Shown: positions 8,466 through 15,552 of the stretch, in pieces
Layout of the letters: every line of letters begins with the position of its first letter
How positions within the stretch are numbered: the first letter of the stretch is position 1
NCBI RefSeq assembly: GCF_003201355.1
Contig: NZ_QICL01000010.1
Coordinates: 88,746-152,745 of the forward strand
Direction: 5' to 3'
DNA length: 64,000 nt
DNA from: Indolivaga alginatilytica
GTDB taxonomy: Bacteria > Bacteroidota > Bacteroidia > Bacteroidales > Dysgonomonadaceae
Notes under the pieces: model-generated
Told to the model about the DNA's origin: nothing
Database searches by the model: none
What the model saw: the letters and a program-made list of their open reading frames with translations, nothing else
Translations under genes and position numbers: made by a program

Positions 8466-8700
8466 TCGGAGTATTTTATCTATCAGTAAGAAGGGTACAA
8501 CCTATGCGTCTGCCCGAATCGCTAAACAGTAAACAAGAGAAAATAAAACTCGCAGGAAAAGTGTTACTTTTGTCACTTTTGTAACCTTTTTCAATAATAG
8601 CAACTGATTATCAATGGTTTGAGAAATAACCAAAAGTGACGCTTATTACTCGTTTACCGGTTACTTTTGTCACCTTAATTGTTTACTAAAGCAATAAACA
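8463..8700 (-). repeat. Repeat family B, copy 2
   Basis: Reverse orientation relative to the other copies. Begins AATCGGAGTATTTTATC next to TATCAGTAAG, matching the right end of copy 3, and continues with GTGTTACTTTTGTCAC and TTACTTTTGTCACC blocks to about 8690. Lies between two + strand genes. Confidence 0.75.
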
Positions 8701-8763
8701 GGTCCGGTGCTTTTAAAATAATTCTCAAATAGTTTAAATATTTCAAAATATAGTTTGATATTC

Positions 8764-8794
8764 CTTGCATTATTCAAAAATGTACTTATATTTG
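8764..8794 (+). promoter_or_regulatory. Promoter of the ABC-GntR operon
   Basis: CTTG (8764-8767), 19 bases, TATATTTG (8787-8794), close to the Bacteroidota consensus TTTG-N19-TAnnTTTG. It sits 42 bp before the first ATG and abuts an operator-like palindrome. Confidence 0.7.
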
Positions 8795-8796
8795 TG

Positions 8797-8818
8797 GTGT
8801 ACTAATATAGTAATACAC
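8797..8818 (+). promoter_or_regulatory. Operator-like palindrome, probable GntR (YtrA-type) site
   Basis: 22 bp inverted repeat with 9 of 11 pairs matching (outer arms GTGTA and TACAC). It lies immediately after the -7 element and so over the transcription start, a position suited to repression by the GntR protein encoded by the third gene of this operon. Confidence 0.6.
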
Positions 8819-8835
8819 TAAAACATAAATGCTAT

Positions 8836-9663
8836 ATGATTAACATCACCAATTTAAGCTTTAATTACAAGAACAATTTACCTATTTTCAAGAATGTGTC
8901 TTTCTCGATGAAGAATGGCATATATGGATTGTTAGGTGAAAACGGTGTCGGTAAAACAACTCTGCTACACATCATTAGCGGGCTTCGTTTTCCGAAAAAC
9001 GGAAATTGCAGGGTCTTTAATTACGAATCGGCACAAAGGACACCCGCTATGCTCTCCCAACTGTATTTTTTACCCGATGAATTTCATACACCTTCCATGT
9101 CTATTGGCTCCTATGCAAAATACAATGCCGTATTTTATCCTCATTTCAGTAAGGAGCAGTTCAATTCTTATCTGAACGAATTTCAAGTCGATGGAGACAA
9201 GAATATGATGGAAATGTCATTCGGGCAGAGAAAGAAAGCCATGATTGCATTCGCACTGGCTCTCAATACTCCGATTGTATTATTGGACGAGCCGACTAAC
9301 GGGCTTGATATTCCGTCAAAAGCCCAATTCAGAAGCATACTGTCATCACTGTTCACAGAAGACAAATGTGTGATTATATCCACGCATCAGGTCAGGGATC
9401 TTGAAAACCTGATTGATCCGATTATTATTCTGGATCAGAATCAGGTGCTTATTAATAATACGGTTGAAGAGATAACGCAAAAGCTGTATTTCTCACGTAC
9501 CCCATCAAAGCCTCAGGATGCTTTATATACAGAGCAAATATTACAGGGATATTCTTCGGTACAAATAAACGAGATCCAACAAGAGAGTACCTTGAATATT
9601 GAGGTTCTTTTTAATGCTGCAATATCCAACAAAGCCAAAATGAGAGAATTATTTAATGCCTAA
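8836..9663 (+). CDS. ABC transporter ATP-binding protein
   Basis: Cytoplasmic ATPase subunit, 275 aa. Walker A GENGVGKTT (residues 35-43), a degenerate signature MSFGQRKK (about 128), Walker B IVLLDEP (about 147-153) and a switch His in ISTHQV (about 179). The first gene of a four-gene operon with a membrane partner 12 bp downstream and a GntR regulator, the arrangement of YtrBCA-like systems. The substrate is unknown; such systems often respond to envelope stress or antibiotics, which is inference from family. Confidence 0.9.
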   Translation: MINITNLSFNYKNNLPIFKNVSFSMKNGIYGLLGENGVGKTTLLHIISGLRFPKNGNCRVFNYESAQRTPAMLSQLYFLPDEFHTPSMSIGSYAKYNAVFYPHFSKEQFNSYLNEFQVDGDKNMMEMSFGQRKKAMIAFALALNTPIVLLDEPTNGLDIPSKAQFRSILSSLFTEDKCVIISTHQVRDLENLIDPIIILDQNQVLINNTVEEITQKLYFSRTPSKPQDALYTEQILQGYSSVQINEIQQESTLNIEVLFNAAISNKAKMRELFNA

Positions 9664-9675
9664 AATTTACAAAAA

Positions 9676-10428
9676 ATGAATAATACATTCGATCTGAAAC
9701 GATTCATGTATCTAGAGATATATGACTTTGTAAAATCTAAGAATCAACTGCTCCTGATAGTGGCATCTATTGTTATCTTATATGTACTGGCTGTTTTATT
9801 TGATTCTTTTGAGAATTTTAATTTCTTTCCCAATTTTATTGGTCTGGTGCCTTTATCGGCTCTTGCAGCCATAATTATATCGCCTTGTATTTTGGTTCCT
9901 AAATTAGACAAATATACCGGCACTTTTCAATATACACTCCCTGTATCTAATTTTGAACGCCTACTGAGTTTTGTACTTAAATACATAGTGATTATTCCGT
10001 TATTATGCTTGTCGACTGTCTTTGTGCTTAAATCGATTTCTCCACTTTTTGTTTCCGAGGATCGGGCTATTTTATATAATAAAGTTTTAGACCTCGAAAT
10101 GAATCTCAATTTTCTGGTCTTTGGCTTTCAGGCTGTATTTCTACTCGGCTATTTCTATTTCAGAAAATTGGCAATTATAAAAGTCCCCGTTACTTTATTC
10201 CTGTTTTTCATATTACTCCAAACAGTTAGTATGATCACAGTGAAATACTTGATGAATACTGATATCAGCTATAGCATCTTTAACTTATTACAGCCTTCGG
10301 AATTTTATATTCAGTGGATGGATGGATCGAATTCTATTATAAGCATCTGTAATGCCATATTAAGGCTTATAATTCCTTTTGGTATATGGGTCGCTATTTA
10401 TTTTAAACTCAAAGAAACTGAAATTTAA
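9676..10428 (+). CDS. ABC transporter permease
   Basis: 250 aa integral membrane protein with about six hydrophobic segments (around residues 25-45, 55-75, 100-120, 145-160, 165-185 and 225-245), typical of ABC-2-like permeases. No substrate motif. It follows its ATPase after a 12 bp gap, and its end lies 4 bp before the GntR gene start. Confidence 0.8.
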   Translation: MNNTFDLKRFMYLEIYDFVKSKNQLLLIVASIVILYVLAVLFDSFENFNFFPNFIGLVPLSALAAIIISPCILVPKLDKYTGTFQYTLPVSNFERLLSFVLKYIVIIPLLCLSTVFVLKSISPLFVSEDRAILYNKVLDLEMNLNFLVFGFQAVFLLGYFYFRKLAIIKVPVTLFLFFILLQTVSMITVKYLMNTDISYSIFNLLQPSEFYIQWMDGSNSIISICNAILRLIIPFGIWVAIYFKLKETEI

Positions 10429-10432
10429 GCAT

Positions 10433-10792
10433 ATGGATTTTAAATCTAACAAACCGATATACCTGCAAATTGTTGACTTTTGTTTTCAGAAGATCCTTCT
10501 AAAAGAATGGCAGGAAGACGATCGAATCCCTTCGGTCAGGGAACTGGGCTCACTTTTGCAGGTCAATCCTAATACTGCTATGCGTGCCTTCGAATACATG
10601 CAGGCTGCCGATATAATCTACCTTAAAAGAGGTACAGGATATTATGTGCAAAAAGGGGCTATCAAGCAGGTATTAAGACTTCAAAAAGATGAATTTTTCG
10701 AGAATGTCCTTCCTGAGACATTCGAGTCTATGAAGCTTCTGGATATTAGTATCGATGAAGTTATTAAAAGATATAAGAAATATAAAAACTGA
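10433..10792 (+). CDS. GntR-family regulator, YtrA subfamily
   Basis: 119 aa transcription factor. The winged-helix domain covers residues 6-76: KPIYLQIV, IPSVRELGSLLQVNPNTAMR and a wing with LKRGTGYYVQ. The short C-terminal helical tail instead of a ligand domain is typical of YtrA. ATG at 10433 gives MDFKSNKPIYLQIV; the 18 codons upstream overlap the permease and are not needed. Probably autorepresses the operon through the palindrome at 8797-8818. The gene is third in the operon, whereas YtrA genes often come first. Confidence 0.9.
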   Translation: MDFKSNKPIYLQIVDFCFQKILLKEWQEDDRIPSVRELGSLLQVNPNTAMRAFEYMQAADIIYLKRGTGYYVQKGAIKQVLRLQKDEFFENVLPETFESMKLLDISIDEVIKRYKKYKN

Positions 10793-10797
10793 TAGTC

Positions 10798-10992
10798 ATG
10801 AAAAAATATGCGAATAAAATATTATTCTTTCTTTGTTCATTAATTGTGATCTGTATAGCTGTAGAATCGACTCAGCTGATAGAAGCTCAAGAGAATCAAC
10901 AGCAATATATTCTTCAAAAACAAAAAGAATGGGCGGAACAACAGAAGGAAGAACTCAAAAAAGGAATAATAGAAGATCGAAAGGATCAGTAA
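10798..10992 (+). CDS. Small membrane-anchored or exported protein, 64 aa
   Basis: Begins with a hydrophobic segment (about residues 8-24, ILFFLCSLIVICIAV) followed by a Gln/Glu/Lys-rich helix (QENQQQYILQKQKEWAEQQK). This looks like one transmembrane anchor plus an extracytoplasmic or cytoplasmic coiled helix. No family recognised. It is 5 bp after the GntR gene and before the operon terminator, so it is probably the fourth member of the ABC operon. Confidence 0.65.
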   Translation: MKKYANKILFFLCSLIVICIAVESTQLIEAQENQQQYILQKQKEWAEQQKEELKKGIIEDRKDQ

Positions 10993-11001
10993 TAAAAATA
11001 T

Positions 11002-11030
11002 GCAGCATAAACCTTGATAATTTATGCTGC
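11002..11030. terminator. Bidirectional terminator between convergent genes
   Basis: Perfect 10 bp stem GCAGCATAAA (11002-11011) with TTTATGCTGC (11021-11030). It separates the + strand ABC operon from the - strand aquaporin gene. T-rich on both sides, though without a long uninterrupted run. Confidence 0.75.
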
Positions 11031-11052
11031 ATACTATATTTTGATTTTGTAA

Positions 11053-11721
11053 TTAAACTGCCTCTTCGGTGTCTATTGCTTTCCATGTGAAAGCGGCTAT
11101 AATTGCACCTAAAAACGGAGCTACAATAAATAACCAAAGTTGGCTTAGGGCTTCTCCTCCTTGAAAAATAGCAGGTCCTATACTACGTGCCGGATTTACA
11201 GATGTTCCTGTGATCGGAATACAGACAATATGAATCAATACCAGAGTTAATCCGATTGCTAATCCTGCAAACTTATTAGGTGCTCCTTTTGATGTAGAGC
11301 CAAATACAACTAGAAGGAATATAAATGTGAATACGGTTTCGGCAACAAATGCAGGAACTAAGTCCTTATATCCATTCGCTCCTGTGAGAGTGGTGGTTGA
11401 CCCCGAATCTTTAGCTAAGACATATAAAATACCCGAGCCTATTATTGCCCCGATTATTTGGAATAGAATGTACATTCCTGCATCTTTTCCCGAAATTTTG
11501 TTGGCAACAAGCATACCTAAAGTTATCGCCGGATTAATATGGCATCCGGATATTTTACCGATAGTATATGCCATTGCTACAACTGAAAGACCAAATGCAA
11601 AAGCTACCCCTAAAGTTCCAACCGCATCAAAAGGTTGCACAGTTCCTGCAAAGACTGCACTACCACATCCCATAAGAACCAATACCATAGTTCCTATCAA
11701 CTCTGCTACATATTTTCTCAT
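11053..11721 (-). CDS. aqpZ: Aquaporin (MIP family)
   Basis: Inner-membrane water channel, 222 aa, six transmembrane helices plus two half-helices. Both NPA boxes are present: HINPAITLG (about residues 61-69) and SVNPARSIG (about 173-181). The Arg after the second NPA is the selectivity-filter Arg. The His in CIPITGTSVNPAR context and the short loops fit AqpZ rather than glycerol facilitators, but transport specificity is inferred. Single-gene unit convergent with the ABC operon. Confidence 0.88.
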   Translation of the reverse strand: MRKYVAELIGTMVLVLMGCGSAVFAGTVQPFDAVGTLGVAFAFGLSVVAMAYTIGKISGCHINPAITLGMLVANKISGKDAGMYILFQIIGAIIGSGILYVLAKDSGSTTTLTGANGYKDLVPAFVAETVFTFIFLLVVFGSTSKGAPNKFAGLAIGLTLVLIHIVCIPITGTSVNPARSIGPAIFQGGEALSQLWLFIVAPFLGAIIAAFTWKAIDTEEAV

Positions 11722-11908
11722 TGTGTAAAGTAATTAGTTAATACTAAATTATTAAATGTTATTTTAGTATAACACATTTCCGGCAAATAAGTTATATCCG
11801 CTTAAGCAAATAAATATAGATGGAATACCATAACAATGATATCAGTTATGTGTTTCTTCTAAAAAATAGAATGTTTGCCATACTTTTGGGCATTACTATG
11901 GCTTTGGA

Positions 11909-12412
11909 CTAGAGGTCATCATCGAGGGTCATTTTATAGACATTTATAAGAATCTTTCTGGACTTTTTAGATAGTCTTTTTCTCCCTCCACCTGATAAAT
12001 CCGTGCCAGAAGGAGTGACTAATCCATCAACCCGATTGGATGGATTAGCAAATCCCCAATGACCGAGATTAAAAACAGGAACAACATAGCCATCAGGTAA
12101 TTTATTGATTGGGTCTTTTCCTGAGTATTTCGTCAGGTTTGGATTGATCTTGTAATTCTTATCTATATCTACATCTAATACAGAGCCCGCCTTATACTTC
12201 TGATAGTATTCAAGCAGATCAGCATCTTCGGCTTTAGTATCTAACGGAGATTTCTGCATAGTAGAACCGGGAGCCGATAATTTGGGTTTTACCTGCTTTA
12301 ACAGTTCTTTTTTCATATCATCTTTGATATATGATTTAAGACTTTGAGCTTGTATCGAAACCGATATTATTAAAAGAACAAAACTCGTAATATATCTCTG
12401 ATGAATGTCCAT
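11909..12412 (-). CDS. Secreted protein of unknown function
   Basis: 167 aa from ATG at 12412, which gives a clear signal peptide (ITSFVLLIISVSIQAQ); the frame opens 7 codons earlier. The mature part is basic and low in motifs. The C-terminal half (YVVPVFNLGHWGFANPSNR, then SGTDLSGGGRKRLSKKSRKI) is reminiscent of DUF4858-type Bacteroidales proteins, but I am not sure of that match. Stands alone between the aquaporin and another small secreted protein. Confidence 0.6.
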   Translation of the reverse strand: MDIHQRYITSFVLLIISVSIQAQSLKSYIKDDMKKELLKQVKPKLSAPGSTMQKSPLDTKAEDADLLEYYQKYKAGSVLDVDIDKNYKINPNLTKYSGKDPINKLPDGYVVPVFNLGHWGFANPSNRVDGLVTPSGTDLSGGGRKRLSKKSRKILINVYKMTLDDDL

Positions 12413-12560
12413 TATTGCATATTCTATTTGCACAAATCTACTAAAAGAGTCTGTTGCTTTATATGCAAAAAAGTTAAGGTTAAATAAGCTTTACATCTGT
12501 AAATGTTAATTAGTAAAATAGTTAAAATATAGTTATTTTAGAGAATGTCCTTAATAATAA

Positions 12561-12597
12561 AAAGCAATTCATAAAGTTCTTATGAATTGCTTTTTAT
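12561..12597. terminator. Strong intrinsic terminator
   Basis: Perfect 14 bp stem (12561-12574 with 12580-12593), 5-base loop and T/A runs on both sides. Placed to end the - strand transcript of the 12655-12978 gene. Confidence 0.85.
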
Positions 12598-12654
12598 TTA
12601 ATGTTTTAAGTAAATAAAAGTAAAATATATACTTAATCTAATTTTATATTCAAA

Positions 12655-12978
12655 TTAATAGAAATAGATTCTTAGAGTTCCGGTTCCGGTTTTGCAAACA
12701 ACTTCTAAATCTAAATAAGATTGTTTACTTAAACGATCCATATGTATTGATTCAATAGTAAATTTCAAGCGTTTTCCTGAAATATAATAATCAGATATAA
12801 TTGGAGCATTAATACCTAATGCTTCATAGGAAAGTTCCTTATCAAAAGTATAGTCCTTCCCTGCTTGATGATGGTAATTGTCAATAGCTATCAGCCCAAG
12901 GTTATTAGCTGCTTCAACTTTTTCAGTAATCAAGAAAGAAAATACAGAAATAAGGGTAAGTAATAAGATCTTTTTCAT
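12655..12978 (-). CDS. Small secreted hypothetical protein
   Basis: 107 aa from ATG at 12978, which gives MKKILLLTLISVFSFLI and a signal peptide cut near VEAANN; the frame begins 12 codons upstream. The mature part has alternating hydrophobic and polar residues in beta-strand style (LKFTIESIHMD, YLDLEVVCKTGTGTLRIYFY). No family recognised. Followed by a strong terminator. Confidence 0.65.
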   Translation of the reverse strand: MKKILLLTLISVFSFLITEKVEAANNLGLIAIDNYHHQAGKDYTFDKELSYEALGINAPIISDYYISGKRLKFTIESIHMDRLSKQSYLDLEVVCKTGTGTLRIYFY

Positions 12979-13083
12979 AATGGTAGTATTTAAATTGTTA
13001 TTAAGAATACTCAAATATAAATATTATACTTTTAATGCCTTACTTTTTTCTTAAACTTAGTCAGATGTTATTTAGCATGTTTT

Positions 13084-15084
13084 TTATTGATTCATTAACC
13101 AATTCAAGTTAAACTGATAATGAATTCCACTGCTTAACAAATGGATCATATTATCAGGAGATTGTGTAGCTGCTAAATATCCACGAGGTTCTGCATGAGT
13201 CTTATCCATCAGGAAATGACCGGTCCATGCCTGTCCGTACAATAAACGCTCTTTCCCGTCAGTAATCAGTTTCTTTACAGGCCAGGTTTTCCCTTCGTCC
13301 CACGAAAGTGCAGCATATGCACCATATCCTGTAAATTCTTTGTTTTCAGAATCTATGAATGTCATCCCTTCCTCTCCATTATTTTTTAAACGATATGGAT
13401 GATGGGTAAATGATATTACCATCAAAGGGCCTTCATGAAGTCTCATGAGTACTAAGCGCTGTCCTCCATCTATCGGTGGTAATTCTGATGCTGCATATTT
13501 CCATGTCTGCCCCATATCAGAAGAAATGCTCATTGGCATACGAAGAAGGCCTTCTCTGTTTTTAATGGCATCACCTCTTCCTAAGGCCATTAGATTGCCA
13601 TCTTTCAATTCTACAATTCCGGCATGGATTCCGGCAATATTACTGCCCGTTCCTCCTTCTGTAAAGTTATTCGGGATTCCACTGTTCGGGTCATACCATG
13701 TTGCACCGCCATCTTTACTTATGTGAATAGCTGTTCCTCCTTCACCTTCGGGCGTAGCATCGGCAGCTTGTATCAACCATCCTTTAGATGTTCGGACAGT
13801 TCCCGATATTACCTGATTTCGTTTACCATGTTCAGGTACTATCATTCTCGGTCTGTCCCAAGTAGCACCATTATCGATACTTATACGTTGTACGATGGCT
13901 AAATTTTGCCAATCGCCTGCTGCTTCTACTCCATTGAAATACATCAAAGTATCTCCACCTTTATGAAATAAGGCAGAGCCTGTCATATTACGATCGGGTA
14001 CTTTAAAAAATCGGGAAGCAGGTTCCCATTGACCTTTTCCTTGTCTCAATCTACTGCCTATAATTTCGATTCCTCTTCCGTTTTCTTGATCAGCAGTAAA
14101 CCATACAGCTAATAAATCACCGTTGTTGCACCATGTTATAGTCGGGCAATGGTTATGTGAGTAAAAAGGAGTTCCTGTCTTACAATCGGGAGCAACGACA
14201 TATCTCACAGGTTCTTTAAATATTGGTGTAGCTTCCTTTTTCCAGATATGCTTCTTTTGATCTATATTCAGCATATTTTCGGGCATTCGAGATTGACTCG
14301 CATATTCCTTACTATTGGGATAATCAGCCTGTACAATTCTAAACCCTGTAAGCCAATGTTTATCCTCCGGAATCATTGCCATGCGATTTGCAGACCGAAG
14401 ATATTCTGCTGGAGTGCCATGGCTCCCTCCACGTGTAACTCTGAATAATCCATCTTCTCCTCCAAGTGGATCAATTGCATCTTCTTTAGATGGGTACGGA
14501 GCATACCAGTCGGAACACCATTCTTCTACATTACCATGCATATCATATAGTCCAAAACTGTTTGCTTTACTTTGACCTACTTTCAATGAAACGGCTACAG
14601 GATCACGATATAATTTTTGATTTTTAAGGAAAGAATTAGGTAGATAGTCTCCCGTATAAAAGAGAGAATAAGTACCTGCTCTACAAGCGTACTCCCATTC
14701 TGCTTCTGTGGGTAATCGATATGTTTTTCCTTCCTTTTCTGATAACCATTTGCAAAAAGCAATGGCATCCGAATAGCTTACATATATAACTGCGTCATCG
14801 TCATTCGGAGATAGTCCGTATTTCCCTCTATATTGAGAGTGAGATGGGTCAAACTGTTCATACTGCACATTTGTAATTTCGGTTACTCCCATTTTGAACG
14901 GTCTGCTTATAGTAACCTTATGCATAGGTGCTTCGTCGTAGTTTTCACCTTTACCCTCCGACCCCATCCAAAAATATCCTGCGGGAATTTTTGTAATATC
15001 TATTCCGATGGTGTTTTTTTCTATTTGGGCATATAGTCCGCTATTTAAAATAATAGCTATAATTAATAAGGAAATTCTATTCAT
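13084..15084 (-). CDS. Two-domain secreted protein: SUMF1-like domain fused to BNR/sialidase-like domain
   Basis: 666 aa with a signal peptide (cut near LYAQ, residue 20). Residues 25-255 are an FGE/SUMF1-like fold: IPAGYFWMGS, TYRLPTEAEWEYACRAGT, FGLYDMHGNVEEWCSDWY and RVTRGGSHGTPAEYLRSANR. The last motif lacks the two catalytic Cys found in formylglycine-generating enzymes, so it should not activate sulfatases. Residues 290-660 are a six-bladed-propeller sialidase-like domain with four Asp boxes (SIDNGATW, SKDGGATW, SSDMGQTW, SWDEGKTW). I do not see an FRIP-type motif, so true sialidase activity is uncertain. The start codon directly abuts repeat B copy 3. Confidence 0.85.
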   Translation of the reverse strand: MNRISLLIIAIILNSGLYAQIEKNTIGIDITKIPAGYFWMGSEGKGENYDEAPMHKVTISRPFKMGVTEITNVQYEQFDPSHSQYRGKYGLSPNDDDAVIYVSYSDAIAFCKWLSEKEGKTYRLPTEAEWEYACRAGTYSLFYTGDYLPNSFLKNQKLYRDPVAVSLKVGQSKANSFGLYDMHGNVEEWCSDWYAPYPSKEDAIDPLGGEDGLFRVTRGGSHGTPAEYLRSANRMAMIPEDKHWLTGFRIVQADYPNSKEYASQSRMPENMLNIDQKKHIWKKEATPIFKEPVRYVVAPDCKTGTPFYSHNHCPTITWCNNGDLLAVWFTADQENGRGIEIIGSRLRQGKGQWEPASRFFKVPDRNMTGSALFHKGGDTLMYFNGVEAAGDWQNLAIVQRISIDNGATWDRPRMIVPEHGKRNQVISGTVRTSKGWLIQAADATPEGEGGTAIHISKDGGATWYDPNSGIPNNFTEGGTGSNIAGIHAGIVELKDGNLMALGRGDAIKNREGLLRMPMSISSDMGQTWKYAASELPPIDGGQRLVLMRLHEGPLMVISFTHHPYRLKNNGEEGMTFIDSENKEFTGYGAYAALSWDEGKTWPVKKLITDGKERLLYGQAWTGHFLMDKTHAEPRGYLAATQSPDNMIHLLSSGIHYQFNLNWLMNQ

Positions 15085-15085
15085 G

Positions 15086-15371
15086 CTAATCAGTAGTTAA
15101 AAAGTTCTGCCATAAAGATTCATAAGTAACAAAAAGTAAACAATTAAGGTAACAAAAGTAACCGGTAAACGAGTAATAAGTGTCACTTTTGGTTATTTCT
15201 CAAAGCATTGAAAATCAGTTGCTATTATTGAAAAAGGTTACAAAAGTGACAAAAGTAACACTTTTTTTACAGTATTTATTTTTTCTTGTTTACTGTTTCT
15301 CAATTTGGACAGACATTTGTGCCCTCATAATTGTCGACTGCTAACTGATAGATAAACTCAACTGCTGATTC
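15086..15371 (+). repeat. Repeat family B, copy 3 (best-preserved)
   Basis: About 285 bp. Left end AATCAGTAGTTAAAAAG (15088-15104) and right end CTCAACTGCTGATT (15357-15370) form terminal inverted repeats. The interior has GTAACAAAAGTAACC, GTGTCACTTTTGG and GTGACAAAAGTAACAC blocks. Lies 1-4 bp upstream of the SUMF1-fusion start codon. Confidence 0.8.
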
Positions 15372-15409
15372 GCATGATTTATAATATAATATGCAAGATT
15401 TACTAAAAG

Positions 15410-15455
15410 AATAAAGACTCATACCTGTATTTGGATATGAGTCTTTATTTTTTTA
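15410..15455. terminator. Intrinsic terminator (bidirectional)
   Basis: Perfect 14 bp stem (15410-15423 with 15436-15449) followed by T on the + strand and preceded by A-rich sequence. Lies downstream of the GH92 gene on the - strand, just beyond a palindrome copy. Confidence 0.8.
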
Positions 15456-15462
15456 GTACTTT

Positions 15463-15477
15463 AAGGTCTCAGACCTT
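15463..15477 (+). repeat. 15-bp palindrome AAGGTCTCAGACCTT, copy 1
   Basis: Exact palindrome (7 bp arms, 1 base centre) followed by TTTATT. Part of a dispersed family described in findings; this copy lies 75 bp after the GH92 stop. Confidence 0.7.
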
Positions 15478-15552
15478 TTTATTTCTTTGACTAGGATATT
15501 CACCTATAGTTAGTTATAATTTAGAAATATAGCATAAAATAGTTGGAATTAC

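Noticed and set aside
10833..11090. Alternative 85-codon + strand frame after the GntR gene
   Set aside because: It overlaps the better-supported 64-aa gene out of frame and crosses the terminator at 11002-11030.
13084..15084. Formylglycine-generating enzyme (sulfatase activator)
   Set aside because: The catalytic Cys pair of the active-site motif is absent.
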